From contig JAICUS010000173.1 in assembly GCA_025935735.1 (NCBI GenBank), forward strand, positions 1 to 10,230: a stretch of 10,230 nucleotides of DNA, written 5' to 3'. The notes beneath the pieces were generated by a model. The model was not told the origin of the DNA and made no database searches. It was given only the letters and a program-made list of their open reading frames with translations. Positions 1-6,882 of this stretch are shown one piece after another. Within the stretch, counting starts at the first letter, position 1, and the number at the start of each line of letters is the position of its first letter. The stretch comes from Solirubrobacteraceae bacterium. Its GTDB lineage: Bacteria; Actinomycetota; Thermoleophilia; Solirubrobacterales; Solirubrobacteraceae. A program made the position numbers and the translations under genes.

Positions 1-166
1 CCGCGCGCAGGCTCGCGATCGCCAGCGCGCTCATGTCGCCCAGGTAGTACGCCGGCACGGCCCACTCCAGCGGGTGGCCGGCCTCGGCCGGCGTGGCGTC
101 GACCAGCTCCTGCACGCGGGCGAGGAGCTCCTTGACGGTCTGTCCTGCGGGCTCCTGATCCGGCAT
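1..166 (-). CDS. Hypothetical protein, N-terminal fragment (runs off left edge)
   Basis: An open frame reads leftward from an ATG at 166 to the window edge, giving about 55 residues beginning MPDQEPAGQTVKELLARVQE and containing EWAVPAYYLGDMSALAIASL. The start is supported by a purine-rich GAGAGG about ten bases upstream of the ATG. Codons end mostly in G or C and the peptide is a normal mix of residues, unlike the arginine-rich shadow frame on the other strand. The N-terminal 30 residues look like an amphipathic helix (VKELLARVQELVDA); no signal peptide or membrane segment is visible. I do not recognise the family and the rest of the protein lies outside the window, so no function is assigned. 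It reads in the same direction as the broken gene next to it, separated by about 70 bases. Confidence 0.6.
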   Translation of the reverse strand, partial: MPDQEPAGQTVKELLARVQELVDATPAEAGHPLEWAVPAYYLGDMSALAIASLRA

Positions 167-238
167 CGGCGATCAACCTCTCTCGAACGGTGCAGACGCT
201 CCCGTGGATCGTCCCACTCGCCCGGCGGCCTGGCAAGC

Positions 239-497
239 TCAGGCCGGCTCCGGCTCCGGCTCCGGTGCCGGGCGGGTGGTCAGTGCGGCGCACATGCCCA
301 CCCAGGCACTGAGCGCCCACAGGTAGGCGTGTGCGGACAGCGCCGGGGGTCAGGCGGGCGAGCTGGGACGTGACCACGATGACCAGAACCCGGACGACCC
401 TGGGGACGCGGCGCGAGCCGCGCAGGAACGTCCGCGTCCCGACCAGGTAAGCCCGACGGCGAAGATCGTCCGCGCCATCGTGGGCGAGCCGCTGCAC
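239..497 (-). pseudogene. Small membrane protein gene, apparently frameshifted
   Basis: Two protein-like stretches lie in adjacent frames. The first is open from about 575 and contains RRAYLVGTRTFLRG followed by a hydrophobic helix VVRVLVIVVTSQLARLTP. The second continues in another frame as SAHAYLWALSAWVGMCAAL, then a proline-glutamate tail (PAPEPEPEPA) and a TGA at 239-241. They join exactly if one C is removed from the C5 run (G5 at 345-349 on the plus strand). With the GTG at 497 the product would be a small protein with two hydrophobic segments. A second reading uses the ATG at 478 (MARTIFAVGLTW...), which is in the same frame as the C-terminal part and would need two compensating frameshifts. 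No convincing ribosome site fixes the start. It could be a decayed gene, a sequencing error in the homopolymer, or chance. I recognise no family. Confidence 0.4.
244..265. repeat. Hexanucleotide tandem repeat, CCGGCT x3
   Basis: Three exact copies of CCGGCT followed by CCGG. On the minus strand it encodes the Pro-Glu repeat at the C-terminus of the broken small membrane protein. Such repeats expand and contract easily, in steps that preserve the frame. Confidence 0.7.
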
Positions 498-570
498 AGC
501 TCGAGCACCTTGAGGCTTCAGCGCCGCCCAATCACGGTCGTGGCGGGCGCGGCGCGCCGCCTCGCGGTCC

Positions 571-1572
571 TCACTTCACGGTCGAGTGGATGATGCGCTG
601 CCGGCGGCCGAGGAAGAAGATGCCGGGGTCGGTCTGGAAGCCGTCGCTCGGGTTGCCGCGCAGCGTCGAGGAGCGGATCGTCAGGCTGCCGGTACGGTCG
701 TTGCTGACGTAGAACACCGCGCCGCCGCCCTCGCGCGCGTGGTTGCGGGTCATGGTCGTGCCGGCGAGCAGCACGTCGTAGTCGTCGCCGTCCGTGTAGA
801 TCGCGCCGCCCGAGCCGCCGCCCGGCGTGCCGGAGCGGGCCGGGTTGGCGCCGCGGCCGATCGCGCGGTTGCCGGTGAAGACGCTGTTGTAGATCGACCA
901 GGACACGCCGATGCTGCTCAGCGCCGCGCCGTTGCTGCACACGCCGCGGGTGAACCGGCTGCCCGCGACGGTGACCGGCCGCCCGTGGTACTGCGAGAGC
1001 GCGCGCACCGCGCCGCCGCCCAGGTCCGGCCCCGTCGGGTCGCAGCGGTTGCCGGTGAACGTGGAGTGGACGATCTTCAGCCGGCCGCCGCGGGCGAAGA
1101 TCGCCCCGCCCCCGCCGCCGTCGAAGCGCTCGCCCGTCGCGTTGCCGTCCGCGAGGCGCAGGTTCTGGACCACGAGCTGCGGCGTGGCCTGGTCGTCGCA
1201 GTGCGAGGTCGTCCAGACCTGCCGGCGGTCGCACGTGTCCTGATAGAGGATGCGGCGCTTCCCGCCGCCGCTCAGCGTCACCCGCCCGCGACCGTCGAGC
1301 ACGACCCGGCGGCTCGTGTTGACCACCTTCGCCGTCTGGCGCAGCACGATCCGCACCGGCCGCGGCCCGCAGCGGAACCGGATGATCCCGCCCCTGGCCA
1401 CCGCCCGCACGACCGCGCGCGACGTGCAGCTGCGCGCCGTGCCGTGGCCGACCCAGCGGTCCGGGTGCGAGGTGTCCACGGCGCGCGCGGCGCGCGGGAC
1501 CGCGACCGCGGCAGAAGCGGCCGCCGGCGCCAGCAGCGCCACAGCCAACCCCGCTGTGATTGCCAGGCGCAT
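571..1572 (-). CDS. Secreted right-handed parallel beta-helix protein with GGA[IV]/FxxN repeats
   Basis: A 333-residue exported protein. Residues 1-22 are a classic Sec signal (MRLAITAGLAVALLAPAAAS, cleavage near AAASAA). Around residues 42-70 is GHGTARSCT...RGGIIRFRC, the pattern SCT-x(n)-AV-x-GG-x-I-x-F-x-C that commonly opens beta-helix surface proteins. From about 130 the chain is a string of short beta-rungs with glycine-rich turns: GGAI at about 156, FTGN 172, GGAV 186, FTGN 232, GGAI 255, MTRN 274, GGAV 283, LRGN 304. These resemble the GGA[ILV]/FxxN repeats of polymorphic membrane proteins and the PbH1 repeat. Six cysteines suggest disulfides outside the cell. No catalytic residues or cell-wall anchor are visible, so a structural or binding role is as likely as polysaccharide cleavage. 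I chose the ATG at 1572 because it puts the signal peptide at the terminus; a TTG at 1584 in the same frame is the alternative. It lies directly downstream of the membrane protein gene. Confidence 0.8.
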   Translation of the reverse strand: MRLAITAGLAVALLAPAAASAAVAVPRAARAVDTSHPDRWVGHGTARSCTSRAVVRAVARGGIIRFRCGPRPVRIVLRQTAKVVNTSRRVVLDGRGRVTLSGGGKRRILYQDTCDRRQVWTTSHCDDQATPQLVVQNLRLADGNATGERFDGGGGGAIFARGGRLKIVHSTFTGNRCDPTGPDLGGGAVRALSQYHGRPVTVAGSRFTRGVCSNGAALSSIGVSWSIYNSVFTGNRAIGRGANPARSGTPGGGSGGAIYTDGDDYDVLLAGTTMTRNHAREGGGAVFYVSNDRTGSLTIRSSTLRGNPSDGFQTDPGIFFLGRRQRIIHSTVK

Positions 1573-1585
1573 CCCGGCGCCCAAT

Positions 1586-2122
1586 CTAGCGGCGGCGCAG
1601 GAAGGCCCGGGTGGCCCGCGCCGCGCCGTACTCGTAGGCGGCCGCGCCGACGTTCGTGCCCGCGAGGAAGACGAGGGCGCTGGCCGTCGTGACCACGCTG
1701 CTGAGCAGCGAGGCGCCGAGCGCGCCCGCGTAGTACGGGACCTCCTTGGCCGCCTCGGTCAGCAGGTAGCCGCCGGACGCGGCGACGCGCTGCCCCCGCG
1801 GGCCGGCGCGGCGCGCGCCCGCGATGTCGAACGCCGCCTTGGACAGGACGTTCGTGCTGACGCCGGTGCCGGTGAGCAGCGCCCAGTTCGCCGCGAGGTT
1901 GGCCCGCAGCCCGGCCGCCCACAGCAGGTAGGTGCCCGCCAGCACGCTCAGCAGCGCGGCGGGGCCCAGCCCGGCGAGCAGCCCCGAGGCCGCCAGCGCG
2001 CCGCCGACCGCGGTGGCGAACGCGTCGAGCGCATAGGTCGAGGCGGCGGTGGCCGCCAGCGTGACCACCCACGCACGGCGGCTCGGGGCGGCGCGGCGCT
2101 TGGAGGCGAGCTGGGCGGTCAT
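1586..2122 (-). CDS. Small integral membrane protein of unknown function
   Basis: A 178-residue protein starting at an ATG, with a basic N-terminus (KRRAAPSRR) followed by alanine/leucine-rich hydrophobic segments at about 18-43, 48-72, 76-100 and 130-160. It ends in a basic tail (RATRAFLRRR). The charge pattern suggests a multi-pass inner-membrane protein with cytoplasmic termini, probably four helices. The loop between the third and last helices (about 100-128) is basic and glycine-rich (ARRAGPRGQR), then has TEAAKEVPYYAG before the last helix. No enzyme, transporter or channel motif was recognised. Its TAG stop lies 14 bases before the ATG of the beta-helix protein, so the two are probably co-transcribed, and a role in handling or anchoring that secreted product is possible but only guessed from adjacency. 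Confidence 0.7.
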   Translation of the reverse strand: MTAQLASKRRAAPSRRAWVVTLAATAASTYALDAFATAVGGALAASGLLAGLGPAALLSVLAGTYLLWAAGLRANLAANWALLTGTGVSTNVLSKAAFDIAGARRAGPRGQRVAASGGYLLTEAAKEVPYYAGALGASLLSSVVTTASALVFLAGTNVGAAAYEYGAARATRAFLRRR

Positions 2123-2367
2123 CCCGATCGCCGAAGCTACGGCCGCCCCGGCGCCCGGTCATCGCCCGCCGGGGTGGTTCGCCTCACCCCCGTTTAAACG
2201 CGGAAAGCCCACCCGTGGGTGGACTCTCGGCCATCAGAAGATCCGGCGGTTTGCAACTGGAAAGGGGACGTTCTTACGAAGGTCTCGCCCTCGGGTTGCC
2301 ATCGCTGTCTGACCCCACCAGCGTAGCGCGTCCGCGCGACGGCGCGGCGTTCGTAGGATGCACCGGC
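2123..2367. other. Intergenic region between divergent genes, with palindrome and hairpins
   Basis: This 245-base gap separates two divergent genes and must hold their promoters. It contains a perfect ten-base palindrome CGTTTAAACG (2191-2200), a hairpin CCACC-CGTG-GGTGG (2209-2222) and a longer imperfect hairpin with arms 2265-2273 and 2278-2286 around the loop TTAC. The stretch is clearly less GC-rich than its flanks. The open frame that crosses it on the plus strand gives an unnatural peptide, so I treat it as non-coding. I could not match it to a riboswitch class I know. Confidence 0.4.
2209..2222. repeat. Short inverted repeat / hairpin
   Basis: The sequence CCACCCGTGGGTGG forms a five-pair G/C stem with a four-base CGTG loop. 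No run of T follows on either strand, so it is not a standard terminator. It sits nine bases after the CGTTTAAACG palindrome, and could be a protein-binding site or part of a structured leader. Confidence 0.4.
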
Positions 2368-3033
2368 GTGGGAGATCACCTCATCGTCCTTCACTCGGCC
2401 GTCCGCGGCTGCCCCGGCTATGACCGCCACGAGACGCCGTCGATGCTGATGCACGGCGCGTCGGTGGCCCAGGACACCGAGCACGGCCGCGCCGTCACGG
2501 CGCAGCTGACCCGGCGCCACGGAACGCTCGAGGAGGCGATCGACGCCGGGCAGTTCGGCCTCAGCGCCGCCGGGGTGACCCGGGGCGTCCGCCGCCAGGC
2601 ACGCGCGGCGTGCGAGGACTACTTCTACGACCGGCTCGGCCTGAGCCCGGACTACGAGCCGCAGCCGCTCACCGAGCTCGGGCAGGGCATGGGGCCCCTG
2701 TCCGATCAGATGGCCAAGCTCCTGGAGGACATCGTCGAGCTCGTGGTCGACGGCGACTACGAGGAGCTGCGCGAGCTCTCGCGCGGCCAGCTCGACGTCG
2801 AGGACCTGCGCCGGCGGGTCGAGGACGACTGCCCGGAGGCGCTCGTGCTGCCGCCGCGCGAGATCTACCGGGTCGAGGCGGTCACCCGCACCGACGAGCC
2901 CGACGAGCCGGACTGGACGTACTTCCTCGAGCTGTGGACCGAGGACGGGCCGGCGCGCCTGCACATCGAGGGCTTCATCGTCGAGGAGTCCGACGGGCGG
3001 CTGCAGGCGTCGTTCAACGACATCCTGCCCTGA
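2368..3033 (+). CDS. Acidic soluble protein of unknown function, DUF7668-like C-terminus
   Basis: A 221-residue protein. I chose the GTG at 2368 (VGDHLIVLHSAVRGCPGYDR) because the in-frame codons upstream read through non-coding sequence, and AGGA lies about ten bases before it. The N-terminal half (to about 105) is of mixed character, with ACEDYFYDRLGL near 90. The C-terminal half is strongly acidic: a helical part around LLEDIVELVVDGDYEELREL, then a mixed alpha/beta part ending WTYFLELWTEDGPARLHIEG and SFNDILP. From memory this half resembles the small DUF7668-type domain (helix, then LW-x-E-x-G strand and an acidic strand at the end); this is recognition by eye, not a search. No signal peptide, membrane helix or catalytic motif is visible. 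It faces away from the membrane-protein/beta-helix pair and converges on the importer operon, ending only three bases from its last stop. Confidence 0.65.
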   Translation: MGDHLIVLHSAVRGCPGYDRHETPSMLMHGASVAQDTEHGRAVTAQLTRRHGTLEEAIDAGQFGLSAAGVTRGVRRQARAACEDYFYDRLGLSPDYEPQPLTELGQGMGPLSDQMAKLLEDIVELVVDGDYEELRELSRGQLDVEDLRRRVEDDCPEALVLPPREIYRVEAVTRTDEPDEPDWTYFLELWTEDGPARLHIEGFIVEESDGRLQASFNDILP

Positions 3034-3036
3034 CGC

Positions 3037-4068
3037 TCAGGTCGGCTCGGCGGCGGGCACGTCGACCAGCCGCGGCGCGTCCCCGCCGGCGGTCACGAGG
3101 TGGCAGGCGACGAGGTGCTCGCCGCCGGCGTCGCGCAGCTCCGGCTCCTCCTCGACCGAGCGCGGCGCGGAGCGGTCGGCCACCGGGCAGCGGGTGCGGA
3201 AGCGGCAGCCTGAGGGCGGGTCGAGCGGGCTCGGGATGTCGCCCTCGAGCACGATCCGCTTGCGGCTGCGCTGGACCAGCGGGTCGGGGACGACGGCGGC
3301 CGACAGCAGCGCCTGCGTGTAGGGGTGCTTGGGGTCGCCGAAGACGTCGGCGCGCGCGCCGCTCTCGACGATCTTGCCGAGGTACATCACCGCCACGCGG
3401 TCGCAGAAGTACTCCACCGTGGACAGGTCGTGGGTGATGAACAGGCAGGCGAAGCCCATGTCCTCCTGGATGTCGCGCAGCAGGTTCAGCACCGCCGCCT
3501 GCACGCTCACATCGAGGGCCGAGATCGGCTCGTCGGCGATCAGCAGGCTCGGCCGCAGGCTGAGGGCGCGGGCGATGCCGACGCGCTGGCGCTGGCCGCC
3601 GGAGAGCTCGTGCGGGTAGCGGTAGCGCAGCTCGGCGCGCAGGCCGACGCGGTCGAAGAGCTCCGCGACGCGGCCGTCCAGGTCGCGCCCGCTCGTCACC
3701 CGGTGCAGCCGCAGCGGCTCGCCGACGATGTCCCCGGCGGTCATGCGCGGGTTCAGCGAGGAGAACGGGTCCTGGAAGACCATGTGCATGTCGCGCCGCA
3801 GCGGGCGCATGGCCCGGCGCGAGAGGTGCGTGATGTCGCGCCCCGCGAGCACGATCCGGCCGTCGGTCGGCTCGACCAGCCGCATCACGCAGTTGGCCAC
3901 GGTCGACTTGCCGCTGCCCGACTCGCCCACCAGCCCGAGGACCTCGCCGGGCGCGATCGAGAACGAGACGCCGTCGACGGCGCGCACCGCCCCGCGGCTG
4001 CGCCCCATCCCCGAGGACGCGTCGAAGTGCTTGACGAGGTCCGTGACCTCCAGCGCCGGGCCGCTCAC
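3037..4068 (-). CDS. Oligopeptide/dipeptide ABC transporter ATP-binding protein (OppF/DppF type)
   Basis: One of two cytoplasmic ATPases that power the importer. The 343-residue product carries, in order, Walker A GESGSGKS (48-55), Q-loop MVFQDPFSSLNP (Q99), ABC signature LSGGQRQR (155-162), Walker B LLIADE (175-180) and switch histidine ITHD (H213). The C-terminal extension typical of peptide importers follows, with HPYTQALLSA (248-257) and the cysteine motif CRFRTRC (288-294) then VACH (322). I chose the GTG at 4068 because it overlaps the stop of the preceding ATPase gene (GTGA), because the family normally starts just before the first strand, here ALEVTDLVKHF, and because upstream in-frame codons fall inside that gene. 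It is the last gene of the operon; its stop is three bases from the end of the convergent acidic-protein gene, with no visible terminator. The position where family members often have a third cysteine is serine (S300). Confidence 0.95.
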   Translation of the reverse strand: MSGPALEVTDLVKHFDASSGMGRSRGAVRAVDGVSFSIAPGEVLGLVGESGSGKSTVANCVMRLVEPTDGRIVLAGRDITHLSRRAMRPLRRDMHMVFQDPFSSLNPRMTAGDIVGEPLRLHRVTSGRDLDGRVAELFDRVGLRAELRYRYPHELSGGQRQRVGIARALSLRPSLLIADEPISALDVSVQAAVLNLLRDIQEDMGFACLFITHDLSTVEYFCDRVAVMYLGKIVESGARADVFGDPKHPYTQALLSAAVVPDPLVQRSRKRIVLEGDIPSPLDPPSGCRFRTRCPVADRSAPRSVEEEPELRDAGGEHLVACHLVTAGGDAPRLVDVPAAEPT

Positions 4069-5054
4069 GGCCGCCACCCCTCCGGCCACGGCTCCTCGCC
4101 CGGATGGAAGCACGCCACCAGGTGCTGGGGCCGCAGCGCCTCCAGCCGCGGCACCGCGCTGCGCGAGCGCTCGTCCGCGCGCGGGCAGCGGTCGGCGAAC
4201 GCGCAGGCGCGCGGCAGCTCGGCCAGCGACGGGACCATGCCCGGGATCTCCTGCAGCCGGCGCCCGTTCCCGGCGCCCGGACGCGGGATCGCCGCCATCA
4301 GCCCGACCGTGTAGGGGTGCAGCGGGTGGGCGAAGAGCTCCTCGACCGGTGCCTCCTCGACCTTGCGCCCCGCGTACATGACGACCACGCGGTCGGCGAT
4401 GTCGGCCACCACGCCCAGGTCGTGCGTGATCAGCACGATGGCCGTGTCCAGGCGCTGGCGCAGGTCGCGCATCAGGTCGAGGATCCCCGCCTGGATCGTC
4501 ACGTCCAGCGCCGTCGTCGGCTCGTCGGCGATCAGCACCTGCGGGTCGCAGGCCAGCGCCATCGCGATCATCACACGCTGGCGCATGCCGCCCGAGAGCT
4601 GGTGCGGGTACTCGTCGACGCGCCGCGCCGGCGCCGGGATGCCCACCAGCTCCAGCAGCTCCAGCGTGCGGTCGCGCTCGGCCCCGCCCTTGAGGCCGAT
4701 GTGGCGCCGCAGCACCTCGCCGATCTGGCGCCCGACTGTGTAGGCCGGGTTCAGAGACGTCATCGGCTCCTGGAAGACGAACGAGATCTCCTTCCCGCGC
4801 ACCGAGCGGATCGCCCGGCCGTCCATGGCCAGCAGGTCGCGCCCGGCGAAGCGCGCCTGCCCGCTGACCGTCGCGGCCGGCGGCAGCAGCTGCAGCAGCG
4901 ACATCGCGGTCACGCTCTTGCCGCAGCCGGACTCGCCCACGATGGCCAGCACCTCCCGCGGCTCGAGCGTGAACGACACCTTGTCCACGGCGTGCACGGC
5001 GCCGTCGTCGCCGTCGAAGCGCACCGACAGGTCCTCGACCTCCAACAGCGCCAT
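4065..5054 (-). CDS. Oligopeptide/dipeptide ABC transporter ATP-binding protein (OppD/DppD type)
   Basis: The second ATPase of the importer, 329 residues, starting at an ATG whose A is the last base of the permease stop (TGATG). Motifs: Walker A GESGCGKS (40-47), Q-loop [12 protein letters not shown] (Q95), signature LSGGMRQR (153-160), Walker B VLIADE (173-178) and ITHD (H211). The M in the LSGGM signature, with Q in its partner, is the usual split between D-type and F-type subunits of this family, and supports a heterodimer. The C-terminal peptide-transporter extension has [12 protein letters not shown] (246-257) and cysteines C284, C290 and C315. In some homologues a four-cysteine set here binds an iron-sulfur cluster; here the third position is S297. 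Upstream in-frame codons exist but lie within the permease gene. Confidence 0.95.
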   Translation of the reverse strand: MALLEVEDLSVRFDGDDGAVHAVDKVSFTLEPREVLAIVGESGCGKSVTAMSLLQLLPPAATVSGQARFAGRDLLAMDGRAIRSVRGKEISFVFQEPMTSLNPAYTVGRQIGEVLRRHIGLKGGAERDRTLELLELVGIPAPARRVDEYPHQLSGGMRQRVMIAMALACDPQVLIADEPTTALDVTIQAGILDLMRDLRQRLDTAIVLITHDLGVVADIADRVVVMYAGRKVEEAPVEELFAHPLHPYTVGLMAAIPRPGAGNGRRLQEIPGMVPSLAELPRACAFADRCPRADERSRSAVPRLEALRPQHLVACFHPGEEPWPEGWRP

Positions 5055-5929
5055 CAGTCTCTCGTCCTGGGGTCGAGCATGTCGCGCAGGCCGTCGCCCA
5101 GCAGGTTGAACGACAGCGTCGCCAGGAAGATGCACAGGCCGGGGAGGATCACGAGCCGCGGCTGGGAGCTGATGAAGTTCTGGCCGTCCACGAGCATCAC
5201 GCCCCACGACGGGGTCGGCGGCTGGACGCCGACGCCGAGGTAGGACAGCACCGCCTCGCCGATGATCGCCGTCGGGATCAGCACGGTCGCCTGGACGATC
5301 AGGGTGCTGGCCATGTTCGGCAGGATGTGGCGGCCGAGGATCGTCCGGTCGCTCGCGCCGTTGGCCACCGCCGCGCGCACGTAGTCCTCCTCGCGCAGGG
5401 ACAGCGCCTCGCCGCGCACGACGCGGATCAGCAGCGGGATCACCGCGATGCCGAGCGCGAGGGTCGCGTTGGTCAGCGACGGCCCGAGGATGGCGGCCAG
5501 GCCGACGGCCAGGATCAGGAACGGGAAGGCGAGCAGCACGTCGGTGATGCGCGAGATCACCGGGTCGATCCAGCCGCGGTAGTAGCCCGCCGCCAGGCCG
5601 ATCGGCACCGCGACGACGAGCGCCAGCAGCGTCGAGAAGACGCCGGCCTCGATCGACACGCGAGCGCTGTAGATGAGCCGCGAGAGGATGTCGCGGCCCA
5701 GCTCGTCGGTGCCGAGCAGGTGCTTGGACGACGGGCCCTTCAGCGCGGCGGTGAAGTCGCTGGCGGCCGGGTCGTAGGGCGCGATCACCGGCGCGAGGAT
5801 CGCCACCAGCACGAACACCAGCGCGATCACGAGGCCGGCCACGGCCAGCGGGCGCCGCAGCAGGCGCCGGCGCATCCGCCGCCGTTGGCGGGCGCGGGGG
5901 GAGAGCAGCGCGACCTCGGTGACGCTCAT
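5054..5929 (-). CDS. Oligopeptide/dipeptide ABC transporter permease (OppC/DppC type)
   Basis: Inner-membrane half of the translocation channel, 291 residues. A basic cytoplasmic N-terminus (RARQRRRMRRRLLRRP) precedes the first helix (about 29-50), then the conserved external segment of C-type subunits with HLLGTDELGRDILSRLIYSA (70-89). Further helices follow at about 95-115, 130-150, 155-172, 210-232 and 258-280. The cytoplasmic EAA loop that docks on an ATPase is EEDYVRAAVANGASDRTILG (180-199) followed by RHILPN. YLGVGVQPPTPSWG (230-243) is a family hallmark. It starts at an ATG overlapping the previous stop by four bases (ATGA), and its own stop shares a base with the next start. Length and motifs are normal for the family. 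Confidence 0.95.
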   Translation of the reverse strand: MSVTEVALLSPRARQRRRMRRRLLRRPLAVAGLVIALVFVLVAILAPVIAPYDPAASDFTAALKGPSSKHLLGTDELGRDILSRLIYSARVSIEAGVFSTLLALVVAVPIGLAAGYYRGWIDPVISRITDVLLAFPFLILAVGLAAILGPSLTNATLALGIAVIPLLIRVVRGEALSLREEDYVRAAVANGASDRTILGRHILPNMASTLIVQATVLIPTAIIGEAVLSYLGVGVQPPTPSWGVMLVDGQNFISSQPRLVILPGLCIFLATLSFNLLGDGLRDMLDPRTRD

Positions 5930-6882
5930 GAGGGCCGCGCGGCCACCCGGATGCGCGGGTTCAGGTAGGAGTAGAGGATGTCGACCATCAGGTTCGCCAG
6001 CACGTACCCGACCGCCGCCACCAGCACCACCCCCTCGATCAGCGAGTAGTCGCGCTGCTGGATGGCCTGGACGGTCAGCCGCCCGAAGCCGGGGATGACG
6101 AAGATCTGCTCGGTGACCACGGCGCCCGAGATGAACACGCCCAGCTGCACGCCGGCCAGGGTGACCACCGTCAGCATGCTGTTGCGCAGCGCGTGCCCGG
6201 CCACGACCTGGCGCTCGCTGAGCCCCTTGGCGCGCGCCGTGCGCACGTAGTCGGTCCCCAGCGACTCGAGCATCGACGAGCGCATCTGGCGCATGACCAC
6301 GGCCGAGAAGCCGGTGCCGAGCACCACCGCGGGCATGATCATCCGCTCCAGGTTGCCGATCGGATCCTCGAAGAACGACACATAGCCCGAGGCGGGCAGC
6401 CAGCCGAGCTTGACGGCGAACAGCAGGATGAACAGCAGCCCGAGCCAGAAGTGCGGCACCGAGAGCCCCACCAGCGCGAACGCGCTGCCCGTGTAGTCCG
6501 CGACCGAGCCGCGCTTCACCGCCGCGGCGATCCCGGCCGGCAACCCGAGCAGCAGCGCCACGAAGATGCTCAGGAACGCGAGCTCGAGCGTGATCGGGAT
6601 CCGGCTGAGGATCGTGGGGCCGATCTCCAGGCCGCTGCGGCCGGCCTGGCCGAAGTCGCCGCGCACGACGTGCCCCAGCCAGGTGACGTATTGCACCGGC
6701 AGCGGCTTGTCGAGCCCGTACTTGTGGCGGACGAACTCCAGCACCGCCGGGTCGCGGTTCTCGCCGGCCAGCGCGAGCGCCGTGTCGCCCGGAAGCGCAC
6801 GCACGCCCGCGAAGACCAGCATGGTCGCGAGGAGCACCACCAGCAGCGATGCCCCGACGCGGCGGACGACGAAGACGCCCAC
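5926..6882 (-). CDS. Oligopeptide/dipeptide ABC transporter permease (OppB/DppB type)
   Basis: The other channel half, 318 residues. It opens with a first helix (about 7-27) and the B-type hallmark RALPGDTALAL (28-38), then the periplasmic-type segment KYGLDKPLPVQYVTWLGHVV and RGDFGQAGRSG. Helices follow at about 100-121, 132-158, 182-200, 237-257 and 286-306, ending with YSYLNPRIRV. The EAA loop GTDYVRTARAKGLSERQVVA (209-228) contacts an ATPase. IFVIPGFGRL (260-269) is typical of the family. The start is a GTG at 6882 whose first G is the last base of the lipoprotein stop (TAGTG), so translation is very likely coupled. All expected regions are present and nothing looks degraded. Confidence 0.95.
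   Translation of the reverse strand: MGVFVVRRVGASLLVVLLATMLVFAGVRALPGDTALALAGENRDPAVLEFVRHKYGLDKPLPVQYVTWLGHVVRGDFGQAGRSGLEIGPTILSRIPITLELAFLSIFVALLLGLPAGIAAAVKRGSVADYTGSAFALVGLSVPHFWLGLLFILLFAVKLGWLPASGYVSFFEDPIGNLERMIMPAVVLGTGFSAVVMRQMRSSMLESLGTDYVRTARAKGLSERQVVAGHALRNSMLTVVTLAGVQLGVFISGAVVTEQIFVIPGFGRLTVQAIQQRDYSLIEGVVLVAAVGYVLANLMVDILYSYLNPRIRVAARPS

Noticed and set aside
280..531. Minus-strand open frame of 83 codons
   Set aside because: Arg/Pro/Gly/Ser-rich low-quality peptide; the other two minus frames across the same stretch give the hydrophobic segments of the broken membrane gene.
586..1692. Long plus-strand open frame opposite the beta-helix gene
   Set aside because: Its product is a monotonous Ala/Arg/Val/Asp-rich chain typical of an antisense shadow in very GC-rich DNA, and the opposite strand has a signal peptide and clear repeats.
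2191..2310. Cyclic di-GMP type I or similar riboswitch
   Set aside because: Short pieces such as GGAAAG and GGGTTGCC are suggestive, but the conserved core and stem order of that class could not be laid out on either strand.
2215..2367. Upstream extension of the acidic-protein gene from an ATG at 2215
   Set aside because: The added residues do not look like protein, and the extension runs through the hairpins; GTG at 2368 has a better ribosome site.
3025..3045. Terminator between the convergent acidic-protein and importer genes
   Set aside because: Only three bases separate the stops and no stem followed by a T run is present on either strand.
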